A stretch of DNA of 64,000 bases from Nitrosomonas sp. Nm34 (GTDB taxonomy: Bacteria > Pseudomonadota > Gammaproteobacteria > Burkholderiales > Nitrosomonadaceae). The first letter of the stretch is position 1. Each line of letters begins with the position of its first letter. Positions 1 to 10,398 of the stretch are shown here, piece after piece. The stretch covers positions 89,372 through 153,371 of the forward strand of contig NZ_FORD01000003.1 in NCBI RefSeq assembly GCF_900113925.1. Direction: 5' to 3'. The notes beneath the pieces were generated by a model. It did no database searches, was not told the DNA's origin, and saw only the letters and a program-made list of their open reading frames with translations. The position numbers were made by a program, and so were the translations under genes.

Positions 1-857
1 TGATTGATGACATCAATGCCAAAATTGCAATGCATGGATTCATCCCGCAAAATATATTGGTATTGTTCAGCAGCACCTGTCATTTTATTTTGCCTGCCCA
101 GCGCCAGAATTTGGGTGAATCCCACATAGAAAAACAGTCCTTCCATGATGCAGGCAAATACAATCAGACTCTTCAGCAATTGCTGATCAGTTTCTGATGT
201 GCCTGTTTTAAATTTGGGATCGGTCAAGGTATCGATGAAAGGAATCAAAAATTCATCTTTATCACGAATTGATCCAATCTCATGATACGCATTAAAAACT
301 TCACCTTCATCCAGGCCGAGTGATTCCACGATATATTGATAGGCATGGGTATGAATGGCTTCCTCAAAAGCCTGACGCAAAAGGTATTGACGACATTCAG
401 GGTTAGTAATATGACGATAAGTGCCCAGCACAATATTATTTGCTGCCAATGAATCAGCTGTCACAAAAAAACCAAGGTTACGCTTGACGACACGCCGCTC
501 ATCTTCAGTCAATCCATTAGGATCTTTCCAGAGTGCGATATCACGGCTCATATTGATTTCCTGCGGCATCCAGTGATTGGCGCAAGCTGACAGATATTTC
601 TCCCATGCCCATTTATACTTGAACGGAACCAGCTGATTGACATCGGCCTTGCAATTGATAATGCGTTTATCTTCTACCGAGATGCGGCCATTTTTTGTTA
701 CATTTTGGTTCGGTATCTCATTCGGTATCTCAAGGTGATGTTCTGTCGCTGCATTGCTTGCAGCAGGAGAATACAAAACGGAATCGGATATTCCACTTAA
801 CAGGCCTTTTTTGGGAATACTTTCTGGTTGCAGTGGCTCATCATCAAATGTCAACAT
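1..857 (-). CDS. nrdB: Ribonucleotide reductase beta subunit, class I (partial, C-terminus beyond window)
   Basis: This is the radical-generating small subunit that partners NrdA to reduce ribonucleotides to deoxyribonucleotides in the cytoplasm. The first 285 residues are present, and the reading frame runs off the left edge. The diiron ligands expected for class I R2 proteins are visible: D135, E166, H169, E239, E273 and H276. Y173 sits seven residues after E166, which is the radical tyrosine position. This makes it a tyrosyl-radical type rather than the Phe-containing Mn/Fe (Ic) type, although the wording around the ligands resembles chlamydial R2. The start ATG at 857 follows a good AAGGAG ribosome site. 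The first 60 or so residues are a low-conservation extension. It lies 46 bp downstream of nrdA and is presumably co-transcribed with it. Confidence 0.95.
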   Translation of the reverse strand, partial: MLTFDDEPLQPESIPKKGLLSGISDSVLYSPAASNAATEHHLEIPNEIPNQNVTKNGRISVEDKRIINCKADVNQLVPFKYKWAWEKYLSACANHWMPQEINMSRDIALWKDPNGLTEDERRVVKRNLGFFVTADSLAANNIVLGTYRHITNPECRQYLLRQAFEEAIHTHAYQYIVESLGLDEGEVFNAYHEIGSIRDKDEFLIPFIDTLTDPKFKTGTSETDQQLLKSLIVFACIMEGLFFYVGFTQILALGRQNKMTGAAEQYQYILRDESMHCNFGIDVIN

Positions 858-903
858 TATCTTTTCTCCTTATCTTTATATAGTTGCATCCCTGCATTCA
901 TTA

Positions 904-3765
904 TCATTGGCACGATTCACATTCAGGATCATCAATTGCACAATATTTGATTTCTGCTGCCATCTGTTGAGCGCTTGCTGCCGCCATGCCACCGCTGGCT
1001 GGTACGGCATTGAGTGTTCCGGTATGCACCGTAGATTTTTCTGCCGTTGTGGCACCTAATGAACGTAAATAATAGGTGGTCTTGAGCCCCCGCAGCCAGG
1101 CAAGCTTATAAATCTCATCGAGCTTCTTACCAGAAGCCGCTCCCATATAGATATTGAGCGATTGTGCCTGATCGATCCATTTCTGCCGCCTGGCAGCCGC
1201 CTCCACTAACCAGCGGGGATCCATTTCGAAAGCAGTTGCATACATATTGCGTATGGTGGCAGGTATCCGGTCTATTTTGCCGACAGCACCATCGTAATAC
1301 TTGAGATCAGCAATCATCACTTCATCCCAGAAACCACGTTGCTTCAGATCATTGACCAGCCATTTATTGGCGATCGTAAACTCACCAGACAAATTGGATT
1401 TAACGTATAGATTCTGATAGGTAGGCTCAATACTCGCTGAAACACCGACGATATTGGAAATCGTCGCAGTCGGTGCAATCGCCAGGCAATTCGAGTTTCT
1501 CATACCATGCTTCTTGATACGCGCCCGCAGCTTATCCCATGGCAGAGTGGTGGAAGTATCCACCTCAACATAATTTCCGCGCTCTTCGCGTAATAGCTCA
1601 AGAGAATCCTGTGGCAGAATGCCACGATCCCACAGACTGCCACGATAGGAGGCATAACAACCGCGCTCTTCTGCTAATTCGGTGGAAGACCAATAAGCAT
1701 TATAAGCGATAGCCTCCATTGATCGGTCTGCAAATTCTACCGCTTCTTCAGAAGAATAAGGAATGCCAAGCTTATACAAACAATCCTGGAATCCCATGAC
1801 GCCAAGTCCAACCGGACGATGTCTCAAATTGGCATTACGTGCTTTGGCAACCGCATAGAAATTGATATCGATCACATTATCAAGCATACGCATTGCTGTA
1901 CTAATCGTCCGCTTGAGTTTATCTATATCCAGTTTGCCATCGTTGATATGCGCCAGTAAATTGATCGACCCCAGATTGCAGACAGCAATCTCCTGCTCGT
2001 TGGTATTCAACGTAATTTCAGTACAAAGATTAGAACTATGTACCACACCGACATGATTTTGAGGGGAGCGTATGTTGCATGGATCCTTAAAGGTAATCCA
2101 CGGATGTCCTGTCTCGAACAGCATCGTCAGCATTTTTCGCCATAATTGCTGAGCAGGAATCTTCCTGTGCAAGGCAATTTCACCCTCGATCGCTCTTTTT
2201 TCATAAGCAAGATAGGCCTGCTCAAATACCTTGCCATACTTGTCATGGAGATCCGGTACGTCCGAAGGGGAAAACAGTGTCCAATCCCCCCCTTCTATCA
2301 CCCTTTTCATGAACAAATCGGGCACCCAGACAGCAGTATTCATATCATGCGTACGCCGACGATCATCCCCAGTGTTCTTGCGCAGCTCCAAAAACTCCTC
2401 GATATCCAGGTGCCAGCATTCCAGATAGGCACATACGGCTCCTTTACGTTTGCCGCCCTGATTGACCGCTACAGCGGTATCAGAAACCACTTTGAGAAAA
2501 GGAACCACACCTTGTGATTTGCCATTGGTTCCCTTGATGCGCGATCCCATCGCGCGCACCGGAGTCCAGTCATTACCCAGCCCACCCGCAAACTTTGAAA
2601 GCAAGGCATTTTCCTTAATGGCTTCATAAATACTATCCAGACTATCGGGTACGGTCGTCAGGTAACACGAAGAGAGCTGCGGACGACATGTACCTGAATT
2701 GAACAACGTCGGCGTCGAACTCATGAAATCAAATTTTGATAGCACATGATAGAACTCGATGGCGCGCACTTCACGATCGATCTCATTCAGCGCAAGCCCC
2801 ATGGCTACCCGCATAAAAAAAGCCTGCGGCAGCTCGATACGCTTTTCATTGATATGCAGAAAATAGCGATCATACAGTGTCTGTAAACCCAGATAACCAA
2901 ACTGCATGTCACGATCTGCCTCCAGCACCTCTGCCAGACGCGCCAAATCGAATTGTGCCAGTCGCTCATCCAGCAATCCTGCCTCGATGCCTCGCTTAAT
3001 AAAACCGGGAAAATATTCTGCGTAACGGGATGTCATCTCTTTCTGCGCAACATCCTCTCCTAGCACCTCAAACCGGATCGTATGCAATAACAACCTGGCT
3101 GTAACGTAGCTATAGGCAGGATCTTTTTCTATCAAGGAACGTGCTGATAAAATTAACGATTTTCTGACTTCTTCCGCGGGCACCCCATCATATAAATCTC
3201 TTAATGTTGATTTAAAGATCAATGCACTATCTACCGCCTCGCCGAGATCCGCACAAGCGGCTTCTATCAGCGCGGTCAGTCGCGCAATGTCAAGCGGTAT
3301 CCTGTGGCCATTTTCCAATACATGCAAAACAGGGCTCTGCTTCTCAGCAGCCAATTTTTCCTGCTGTTTGGCCCGTTCACGCGCCCGCTCTTCACGATAC
3401 AGCACATATGAGCGCGCCACATCATGCTCGCCCGAACGCATCAGCGCCAGCTCAACTTGATCCTGAATATCCTCAATATGAAACGTGCCCCCTTCAGGCT
3501 GACGCCGCGTCAACGCTGCCACGACATCCTGAGTCAACCGCGCCACCACCTCACGCACCCGCGCAGACGCAGCTCCCTGCCCTCCCTCCACAGCGATAAA
3601 AGCCTTGGTCATGGCAACAGAAATCTTGCTGGGTTCAAAAGCAACTACTGCGCCATTACGGCGTATCACTTTGTATTGCGCGTATTGTGAACCTACCGCC
3701 GAAGGAATGTCGGAAAAATCTTTTTGCAGCGTTGGGCTTAAATTTTCACTGTCGGCGGTAAGCAT
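904..3765 (-). CDS. nrdA: Ribonucleoside-diphosphate reductase alpha subunit, class I, two ATP-cones
   Basis: This is the large catalytic subunit of class I ribonucleotide reductase, 953 aa. Two ATP-cone-like allosteric domains are stacked at the N-terminus: one around residues 34-135 (starts YKVIRRNG), the second around 143-240 (starts SPVLHVLENG). The catalytic barrel follows, with the NSGTCRPQLSSCYL segment carrying a redox cysteine. The protein ends in a CESCQ tail, the thioredoxin/glutaredoxin-accessible cysteine pair. Double ATP-cones are known from some proteobacterial NrdA proteins. The start is uncertain. The ATG at 3765 has no Shine-Dalgarno sequence because it lies in a 13-bp tandem duplication. 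The duplicate ATG at 3778 is in another frame and reaches a stop after ten codons. nrdB follows 46 bp downstream. Confidence 0.95.
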   Translation of the reverse strand: MLTADSENLSPTLQKDFSDIPSAVGSQYAQYKVIRRNGAVVAFEPSKISVAMTKAFIAVEGGQGAASARVREVVARLTQDVVAALTRRQPEGGTFHIEDIQDQVELALMRSGEHDVARSYVLYREERARERAKQQEKLAAEKQSPVLHVLENGHRIPLDIARLTALIEAACADLGEAVDSALIFKSTLRDLYDGVPAEEVRKSLILSARSLIEKDPAYSYVTARLLLHTIRFEVLGEDVAQKEMTSRYAEYFPGFIKRGIEAGLLDERLAQFDLARLAEVLEADRDMQFGYLGLQTLYDRYFLHINEKRIELPQAFFMRVAMGLALNEIDREVRAIEFYHVLSKFDFMSSTPTLFNSGTCRPQLSSCYLTTVPDSLDSIYEAIKENALLSKFAGGLGNDWTPVRAMGSRIKGTNGKSQGVVPFLKVVSDTAVAVNQGGKRKGAVCAYLECWHLDIEEFLELRKNTGDDRRRTHDMNTAVWVPDLFMKRVIEGGDWTLFSPSDVPDLHDKYGKVFEQAYLAYEKRAIEGEIALHRKIPAQQLWRKMLTMLFETGHPWITFKDPCNIRSPQNHVGVVHSSNLCTEITLNTNEQEIAVCNLGSINLLAHINDGKLDIDKLKRTISTAMRMLDNVIDINFYAVAKARNANLRHRPVGLGVMGFQDCLYKLGIPYSSEEAVEFADRSMEAIAYNAYWSSTELAEERGCYASYRGSLWDRGILPQDSLELLREERGNYVEVDTSTTLPWDKLRARIKKHGMRNSNCLAIAPTATISNIVGVSASIEPTYQNLYVKSNLSGEFTIANKWLVNDLKQRGFWDEVMIADLKYYDGAVGKIDRIPATIRNMYATAFEMDPRWLVEAAARRQKWIDQAQSLNIYMGAASGKKLDEIYKLAWLRGLKTTYYLRSLGATTAEKSTVHTGTLNAVPASGGMAAASAQQMAAEIKYCAIDDPECESCQ

Positions 3766-3783
3766 AAGGAGTAAGCATAAGGA
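3758..3783. repeat. 13-bp perfect tandem duplication over the nrdA start codon
   Basis: Two head-to-tail copies of GTAAGCATAAGGA lie at 3758-3770 and 3771-3783. On the minus strand each copy supplies an ATG (3765 and 3778), but 13 bp is not a multiple of three, so only the inner ATG opens nrdA. The outer ATG reads ten codons to a TGA. The duplicated unit reads TCCTTAC on the coding strand, so there is no purine-rich ribosome site. Confidence 0.9.
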
Positions 3784-3788
3784 GTTAG

Positions 3789-3814
3789 AGGTAGTATAGT
3801 AGACTATACTACCT
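3789..3814. promoter_or_regulatory. 26-bp perfect palindrome upstream of nrdA (operator candidate)
   Basis: Arms AGGTAGTATAGT (3789-3800) and ACTATACTACCT (3803-3814) are perfect inverted repeats separated by AG. The element lies 24 bp upstream of the nrdA ATG. It does not fit the NrdR-box pattern known to me, which has two 16-bp boxes with an ACA...TGT outline. Its position fits an operator or an mRNA leader hairpin. The call is based on symmetry and position only. Confidence 0.5.
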
Positions 3815-4151
3815 GTAGTAGCAAGCGCTAGATTATAGCAGACCTATTGTACTAAGCCATTAAAGCCCTAAACTTTTTGAGAAAATAGAGCATCCTAACC
3901 AATTAACAGGATTGAAAAAAATAAAAATTAAAAAGGTTGAAATAGAGATAAAAAGACCGAAACAAGAAAATAGTGCTCTATCAAAATAGGTCATTACAGA
4001 CAATTTTTTAATCCAAAATCACTGTTAGGTTTAAGTCAAAAAACAGGTGCTTGATCCATAAGCACGCTTACTTTTTCCCGATTTTCAAGACGGAGAATAT
4101 TATAAGAAACTACGCTCGATTGATCTCCCTCATTATTACAGGTGTATTCCT
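3815..4151. other. Divergent intergenic region nrdA / aas-like gene
   Basis: This AT-rich non-coding stretch lies between divergent genes. I see a small hairpin, GTGCTT/AAGCAC with a 7-nt loop at 4047-4065, followed by a short T-run at 4071-4076. It could be a weak terminator or attenuator on the plus strand. I see no convincing coding remnant. Confidence 0.4.
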
Positions 4152-7100
4152 ATGCATCAGAACCAATGGCATTTGTTGACTACTAAACGCTTTTTGCCAT
4201 TTTTTCTCACCCAGTTCCTGGGAACATTGAATGAGCATGTTTGCAGAAATATATCGGTCATTTTGATCACTTATGCAACCATAGAGCGCACTGACTTTAG
4301 CCCGCAAATTATGCTAGCGGTTGCGAGCGCCCTCTTCATTCTGCCTTATTTTCTTTTTTCTGCTATTGCTGGCCAGGTTGCAGACAAGTGGGCCAAAGCA
4401 AAACTCATCAGAATCATAAAATTCATAGAAATCCTCTTGACGAGTAGTGCAGCAGGCAGTTTCTTTTTAGGCAACGTCACCTTGATGCTCAGCATCCTTT
4501 TTTTAATGGGAACCCTGTCAGCATTTTTTGCACCACTCAAATACAGCATTCTGCCAGATCACCTCCAGGATAATGAGTTGATTGGCGGGAATGCTTTCAT
4601 TGAAGCGGGTACGTTTTTATCTCTATCAACTGGGGCGATCGTCGTAAGCTGGCTCCTTGTGGCTGAGAACGGCATTACTCTGCTGGCCGCCCTGATGATC
4701 ATCAGTGCGCTCGCCGGCTGGCTCTTCAGCCTATTGATTCCCTCAAGCTATGCTGCATCCCCTCAAATTAAAATTGGCTACCACGTATTGAACGAAACTC
4801 GCGCCATCCTTCAGTATATCCGTCAGAATCCCCTCGTATTCCGCTCCATCCTGGGGATCTCATGGTTTTGGCTGTTTGGGGCAGCCTTCGTCTCTCAATT
4901 TCCCCTTTTCGCGAAAGAAGTCATGGGTGGCAATGAACAAGTTACCCTCTTGTTATTAGCATTTTTTTCCATTGGCATTGGCTTGGGCTCGCTGCTTTGT
5001 AATAAGTTACTAAAAAGCGAAATTGCAGCGACTTTTACTCCACTGGGAGTTCTTGGCATGACCATTTTTACCGTGGACCTGGTTTTTGCCAGCGGAAGCA
5101 TGCTGCCAGCAAAAGGGGAGTCGATCGGCGCAATGGCTTTTCTGGCTTCACTCGAGCACTGGCATATCTTGCTGGATCTGCTGGCTATCACGATTTGCGG
5201 CGGCGTCTATGTGGTTCCGCTTTATGCTCTTGTTCAGCGTTACTCAGAAGCATCTCATCGCTCACGTGTCATGGCTGGCAATCACATCATGAATGCATTC
5301 TTTCTGGTGGTATCTACCATGACGATCAGCTTGATGTTAGCCACCAATTTCTCGATAGCAGAAGTTTTTCTTACCATCGCGACTCTCAATGGTCTTGTGA
5401 TGATCTACCTCTCCAGTTTATTGCCACAGGCTTTAATCAGATCCATTCTAAAGTGGGTTTTTCATACGAGCTGCCGCCTGGAAGTTAAAGGACTGGAGAA
5501 TTATGCAAAAGCGGGAAATAAAATGATCATTATGGCCAATCATCTCTCATTTCTGGATGCCCTTCTGCTAAGCACTAGCTTGCCCGACCCACTATGTTTT
5601 GCCATCAATCTACGCACAGTACGGCGCTGGTGGCTCAGGCCATTTTTATTTCTGGCTGACACTGTCCCGGTCGATCCTGCTGATCCGAAATCGACTCAGT
5701 TATTGATGGATAAAGTAAGCAGTGGTCAGAGAGTGGTTATTTTTCCCGAGGGCAGATTAACGCTCACCGGGCTCCTCATGAAAGTATATGAAGACCCGGT
5801 CATCATTGTCTCCAAATCAGGCGCCCTGCTTCTGCCGATTAGTATTTCAGGTGCACAATACACCCCATTCTCTCGACTGAAGGGCAGAATCCGCATGCGG
5901 TGGTTTCCCAAAATCACCCTTACGTGCATGCCCCCAGAATCATTTGATTTTCCACCGCAAGTCCAGGGAAAACCACGAACACATCTTGCTACAATCAAGC
6001 TCTACGACATCATGACAAGCATGATGTTTCAAAGCAATGAGCTCAGGCAAACGTTATTTCAGTCCCTTTTGGATGCCTCCGCTATCCATGGTAAAAAACA
6101 TCTTATTGCGGAAGATATTGAACGCAAACCAATAAGTTATGTTCAATTGATTACCGGCAGTTTGATTGCAGGAAACGAGCTGCGCAAGCTTACCCGGGCA
6201 GGGGAAAATGTGGGGATGTTATTGCCTAATATGACGAGCACATTGATCAGTTTTTTTGCGTTACAAGCTTTTGGTCGCATCCCTGCCATGTTAAATTTCT
6301 CTGCCAGCAAAATGAATGTGATGGCGGCGTGTCAATTAGCACAAATCAAATTAGTCATTACTTCCAGGCAGTTCATCGAAGCAGCAAAATTTACTGACAT
6401 GATCGATGGGTTACAAGCGCAACATATCACCATATTTTATTTGGAAGATATACGCAAACGCCTTCACTGGTGGCACAAGTTGACAGGATGGGTAGCCGGG
6501 CGGATGCCGCAGCTTGCTTATCACTTTACTCACCCTGCACACGGTCCCGATGCAGCCGCGGTAGTACTATTTACTTCTGGCTCTGAAGGCACGCCTAAAG
6601 GCGTAGCGCTCAGCCACATCAATTTACAGGCCAACCGCTTTCAAGTGTCATCCGTGATTGATTTTGGCCCAACGGATAGTGTATTTAATGCTTTGCCGAT
6701 TTTTCATTCCTTTGGTCTGACAGGCGGCATGTTGTTACCTGTTTTATCTGGAATAAAAACATTTTTTTATCCCTCTCCGCTGCATTACCGAGCTATTCCT
6801 GAACTGGTGTACGATACGAATGCAACCCTTTTATTTGGCACCGATACCTTTCTGGCTGGTTATGCACATTATGCCCATCCTTATCATTTCTGCAGTCTGC
6901 GATATGTATTCGCAGGCGCAGAAAAATTAAGGAAAAGCACGCGCGGAACCTGGTTAGAAAATTTTGGCATCCGCATTCTCGAAGGATATGGTACAACCGA
7001 AACAGCACCTATCTTGAGTATCAATACCCCGATGCACCATCGGCCAGGGTCAGTAGGTCGGCTGATCCCGGGCATTCACTACCGATTGGAAAAAATTCCT

Positions 7101-7586
7101 GGTATTGAAAATGGCGGTAAATTACTGGTCTCCGGCCCTAATATCATGAAAGGTTATTACCTGATCGATTCACCTGGGCAAGTGATGCCACCGGTTAACG
7201 GTTGGTATGACACAGGTGACATCATCGAAATAGATGAGGAAGGCTATCTCTTTATTAAAGGTCGTGCTAAGCGCTTTGCCAAAATTGGCGGTGAAATGGT
7301 GTCCTTGGCGGCGGTAGAAGAATACATCAACAAACTGTGGCCTGCTTATACGCATGCCGTCGTGCAGATTCCCGATGCTAAAAAAGGTGAACAGCTGGTT
7401 CTCATTACCACCAACCCTTCTGCCCATCGAAATGAGCTGCTCAGCTATGCTCAACAACAAGGCATTGGAGAGTTGAATATTCCTAAAACCATTTTAATCA
7501 TTGATGAAATACCTCTCTTAAGCACTGGTAAAACAGATTATGTCACATTGCGCGATTGGGCTCTAAAACAAGTGGCTGGCCTTTGA
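4152..7586 (+). CDS. aas: Aas-like fusion: MFS transporter + PlsC acyltransferase + acyl-ACP synthetase
   Basis: This 1144-residue inner-membrane protein has three parts. Residues 1-430 form an MFS bundle like the lysophospholipid flippase LplT. Residues about 440-635 form a PlsC-type glycerophospholipid acyltransferase, with the H-X4-D box in NHLSFLD near residue 463 and FPEGRL near 530. Residues about 640-1144 form an AMP-binding acyl-activating enzyme, with the P-loop-like FTSGSEGTPKG near 806 and EGYGTTETAP near 943. The expected role is uptake of lysophospholipids and their re-acylation with ATP-activated fatty acids. In E. coli the flippase (LplT) and Aas are separate neighbours; here all three are one chain, a fusion seen in other proteobacteria. 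It stands alone, divergent from nrdA and convergent with der. Confidence 0.85.
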   Translation: MHQNQWHLLTTKRFLPFFLTQFLGTLNEHVCRNISVILITYATIERTDFSPQIMLAVASALFILPYFLFSAIAGQVADKWAKAKLIRIIKFIEILLTSSAAGSFFLGNVTLMLSILFLMGTLSAFFAPLKYSILPDHLQDNELIGGNAFIEAGTFLSLSTGAIVVSWLLVAENGITLLAALMIISALAGWLFSLLIPSSYAASPQIKIGYHVLNETRAILQYIRQNPLVFRSILGISWFWLFGAAFVSQFPLFAKEVMGGNEQVTLLLLAFFSIGIGLGSLLCNKLLKSEIAATFTPLGVLGMTIFTVDLVFASGSMLPAKGESIGAMAFLASLEHWHILLDLLAITICGGVYVVPLYALVQRYSEASHRSRVMAGNHIMNAFFLVVSTMTISLMLATNFSIAEVFLTIATLNGLVMIYLSSLLPQALIRSILKWVFHTSCRLEVKGLENYAKAGNKMIIMANHLSFLDALLLSTSLPDPLCFAINLRTVRRWWLRPFLFLADTVPVDPADPKSTQLLMDKVSSGQRVVIFPEGRLTLTGLLMKVYEDPVIIVSKSGALLLPISISGAQYTPFSRLKGRIRMRWFPKITLTCMPPESFDFPPQVQGKPRTHLATIKLYDIMTSMMFQSNELRQTLFQSLLDASAIHGKKHLIAEDIERKPISYVQLITGSLIAGNELRKLTRAGENVGMLLPNMTSTLISFFALQAFGRIPAMLNFSASKMNVMAACQLAQIKLVITSRQFIEAAKFTDMIDGLQAQHITIFYLEDIRKRLHWWHKLTGWVAGRMPQLAYHFTHPAHGPDAAAVVLFTSGSEGTPKGVALSHINLQANRFQVSSVIDFGPTDSVFNALPIFHSFGLTGGMLLPVLSGIKTFFYPSPLHYRAIPELVYDTNATLLFGTDTFLAGYAHYAHPYHFCSLRYVFAGAEKLRKSTRGTWLENFGIRILEGYGTTETAPILSINTPMHHRPGSVGRLIPGIHYRLEKIPGIENGGKLLVSGPNIMKGYYLIDSPGQVMPPVNGWYDTGDIIEIDEEGYLFIKGRAKRFAKIGGEMVSLAAVEEYINKLWPAYTHAVVQIPDAKKGEQLVLITTNPSAHRNELLSYAQQQGIGELNIPKTILIIDEIPLLSTGKTDYVTLRDWALKQVAGL

Positions 7587-7630
7587 GATCATACCTTCCC
7601 ATCTTTCTCTTCTCATATCAATGAATCTCA

Positions 7631-9034
7631 TCAACCATATTTTTTCCTGTTGCGCCGTCGCCGACTATGTGCTCGCCTGGCTTCTTCCTCAGTCAATGGC
7701 GCAGGTTTTTTATTCGCATAAGGATTGCGACCCGTCCTGAATTCTACTCGTAATGGGGTACCTTCCAGCCGGAAAGTTTCACGAAAGGTATTCTCCAGGT
7801 AACGACGGTAAGTTTCTGGCACATGGTCCAGCATACTGCCATGGATAATAATCAAGGGAGGATTAGACCCGCCCTGATGAGCATAGCGCAATTTGGGACG
7901 GGACATTCCTCCGCGTGGGGGCGATTGTTTTGCTACAGCTGCCTGTAAAGCGCGTGTCAGTTTAGGTGTGGACAGATCAGCCATTGCAGCGGCATAAGCA
8001 GCATTAATTGACGGAAACAGTCCTCTTATGCCATTTCCATGTAATGCAGAGATATAGTGATATTTAGCATAATCAAGAAAGGCAAACCTTCGCGCCACTT
8101 CTCGCTTGATTGCTTCTCGTTGATAATCATCCAGACCATCCCACTTGTTAATGGCGATGACCAATGCTCTTCCCGTTTCCAGGATGAACCCAGCAATATG
8201 CGTGTCCTGATCAGAAATATCATTTCTTGCATCAAGAACCAGAACCACCACATTTGCCTCCTCAATGGCTTGCAGCGTTTTGATGACTGAAAATTTCTCA
8301 ACCGTCTCGAATACTTTGCCACGGCGACGCAAGCCTGCTGTATCGATTAGAGTATAATGGTGCTGATGATACTCAAAATCAATATAGATACTGTCGCGCG
8401 TGGTACCGGGTTGATCAAAGGCAATGACACGCTCTTCGCCCACCAATGTATTGATCAATGTGGATTTGCCTACGTTGGGTCGTCCCACAATAGCAATTTT
8501 GGGATAGTTTTCCGCTCTCTCTTCCATTTCTTCTTGCTGAGGAAGAAAGCCAGCCAAAGCCAACTCAATGAGCTCACCCACATGGTCACCATGCATTGCT
8601 GAAATCGCACAAGGCTCTCCCAAACCCAGCTCATAAAATTCCGAAGTGACCATAGCTGTCCGCATACCTTCAGTTTTATTTACGACCAGCAGGATTTTGC
8701 GGCCAGTTTGCCGCAAATGCTCCGCAATAATCCTGTCATGCGGCGTCAATCCCTGCCGGCCATCAACCACAAATAAAACAATGTCTGCCTCATCCACTGC
8801 CTGGAGTGTCTGCCGGGCCATCGCGTGTAAAACACCCGATTTCACAACAGGTTCGAAACCGCCCGTATCGACGACAATATAAGGATTATTCCCTATTTTG
8901 CCTTGACCATAATGTCGATCTCGCGTCAATCCTGGAATGTCTGCCACGATCGCATCCCGGCTCCGTGTGAGACGATTAAAGAGAGTTGATTTACCGACAT
9001 TGGGACGCCCAACCAGCACAAGCGTAGGTTTCAT
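7631..9034 (-). CDS. der: Ribosome-assembly GTPase Der (EngA)
   Basis: This 467-aa protein has two tandem GTPase domains, a hallmark of Der/EngA, which acts in 50S subunit maturation. Identical Walker A/G1 motifs (GRPNVGKS) occur at residues 9-16 and 184-191. G3 motifs DTGG (near 56) and DTAG follow. The second domain has the canonical NKWD G4, while the first has the looser NKTE. A KH-like C-terminal domain and a basic tail rich in Arg/Lys complete it. It is the last gene of the ndk...bamB-der block on the minus strand, 113 bp after bamB. Confidence 0.97.
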   Translation of the reverse strand: MKPTLVLVGRPNVGKSTLFNRLTRSRDAIVADIPGLTRDRHYGQGKIGNNPYIVVDTGGFEPVVKSGVLHAMARQTLQAVDEADIVLFVVDGRQGLTPHDRIIAEHLRQTGRKILLVVNKTEGMRTAMVTSEFYELGLGEPCAISAMHGDHVGELIELALAGFLPQQEEMEERAENYPKIAIVGRPNVGKSTLINTLVGEERVIAFDQPGTTRDSIYIDFEYHQHHYTLIDTAGLRRRGKVFETVEKFSVIKTLQAIEEANVVVLVLDARNDISDQDTHIAGFILETGRALVIAINKWDGLDDYQREAIKREVARRFAFLDYAKYHYISALHGNGIRGLFPSINAAYAAAMADLSTPKLTRALQAAVAKQSPPRGGMSRPKLRYAHQGGSNPPLIIIHGSMLDHVPETYRRYLENTFRETFRLEGTPLRVEFRTGRNPYANKKPAPLTEEEARRAHSRRRRNRKKYG

Positions 9035-9147
9035 GATTGCAGGAAATGAGAATGACTAAAAAGGTGCATGCTTTCCCCTTGTGTGAAGAAGAAAGCATTT
9101 CTGAAATTTATCGTGAAAAGTATAAAAAGTTATAGGATGAGGGGCCG

Positions 9148-10386
9148 TTATTGCACAGCAAAAGCATAAATCCCGCCGTTTGAAGTCTGCACAACAAAGC
9201 CATCAGAAATATATTCCGGACGGCTCAAAATCGCGCCACCATCGGTAGCAGCTCGTGCAACTACGCTGCCATCATGTCGCCTAAGTAAAGAGACATTCCC
9301 TTCCGCATCGCCCAATGCCAAAAGCTCACCTCGAACAAGCAAAGGTGCAGATAATTTACGGCTACCCAGTTTAGCCTGTTTCCACATCATGGCGCCACTT
9401 CTTTTATCATAGGCAACGACTGCACCACGATCTTCACTGACATAAACATTGTTGCTATCCATGGTAAGGCCTGCATTGCTAGAAGCATCTCTGGCCCAAA
9501 TCTGATTACCATCTGTAATTTCAAAGCAGCCGACACGACCGTGATAAGTCACCGCACAAACTTGTTGATCATCAATGACAGGTAGACCAGCAATATCCGT
9601 CATCCGTTCCAACTCTGTTACTCCGCGTGGTTGCGCAACAGCCGCCTCCCAGCCTACATTACCATTCAACAAACTCATTGCCACAAGTTTGCCACCACCC
9701 AATCCAGCAAACACAGCGCCGCGATAAACTAATGCACCGGCAGAATTTCTCATCGTCAGGGCAGGAGTAGGCCCTTGATAAACCCATTTACGGCTCCCAT
9801 CAGCCGCATCTAATCCAAAAATCCTGCCATCTGCGCTTCGTACCACGACCACATCACTATCGATCTGTGGTTGGCTTAATACTTCACTGGTTACACGTGT
9901 TTTCCAGCGCTCATGGCCCATCTCATCAAACGCAAGCACTTCGCCATTAAACGTTCCGACCAGAATAGTTCCATAACCAGCCCCTACCCCTCCTGCCAAC
10001 TTATGCTCAGTCTCTACTTGCCAAACCTCTTTTCCATTAGCAGGATCAAGACGAGCCAGGTAGCCTTTGGCATCAGCCGCGTAGACTGCGCCATTCTCAT
10101 AAATAGGAGAAAAAACTGCGATCTTGCTCTTATTGAGACTGTGCTTCCATAATAGCGGTATCTCAGGTACTGCTTTTAATGCTGCAATTTCTTTCTCATC
10201 AACCTTGTTTTCATCTTTATCACTCAGCTGATCAACCAAATTACTGATACCCAGATCACCAATATTACCGATACCCAGATCACCCATACTTGCGCATCCA
10301 GCCAGTAACACCATCGCTGTAAATAATGCGAAGTGTCGCAAAAAAGAAGTGCCTGCTCTAAGCAACAAAAGATACTCCAAACGCAA
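9148..10386 (-). CDS. bamB: Outer membrane assembly lipoprotein BamB
   Basis: This 412-aa PQQ-like beta-propeller lipoprotein belongs to the BAM complex, which inserts beta-barrel proteins into the outer membrane. The N-terminus has a hydrophobic signal ending in lipobox LLAG with Cys31 as the acylation site. The repeated blades carry the usual GxVYAxDxxG, G..W and AxDxxdGxxxW signatures, for example ENGAVYAADAKGYLARLD and GLDAADGSRKW. It lies between yfgM and der, the standard order in beta- and gammaproteobacteria. The hydrophobic stretch starts rather late, so a downstream start is possible, but no better one stands out. Confidence 0.93.
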   Translation of the reverse strand: MRLEYLLLLRAGTSFLRHFALFTAMVLLAGCASMGDLGIGNIGDLGISNLVDQLSDKDENKVDEKEIAALKAVPEIPLLWKHSLNKSKIAVFSPIYENGAVYAADAKGYLARLDPANGKEVWQVETEHKLAGGVGAGYGTILVGTFNGEVLAFDEMGHERWKTRVTSEVLSQPQIDSDVVVVRSADGRIFGLDAADGSRKWVYQGPTPALTMRNSAGALVYRGAVFAGLGGGKLVAMSLLNGNVGWEAAVAQPRGVTELERMTDIAGLPVIDDQQVCAVTYHGRVGCFEITDGNQIWARDASSNAGLTMDSNNVYVSEDRGAVVAYDKRSGAMMWKQAKLGSRKLSAPLLVRGELLALGDAEGNVSLLRRHDGSVVARAATDGGAILSRPEYISDGFVVQTSNGGIYAFAVQ

Positions 10387-10398
10387 ATTGATAAATAT

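Noticed and set aside
1..857. Class Ic (Mn/Fe, no tyrosine) ribonucleotide reductase
   Set aside because: The sequence resembles chlamydial R2, but the radical position is Tyr173 and the first ligand is Asp, as in the tyrosyl-radical class.
3789..3814. NrdR box upstream of nrdA
   Set aside because: The palindrome has 12-bp arms with a different sequence and is a single site; NrdR normally binds two 16-bp boxes with an ACA...TGT pattern.
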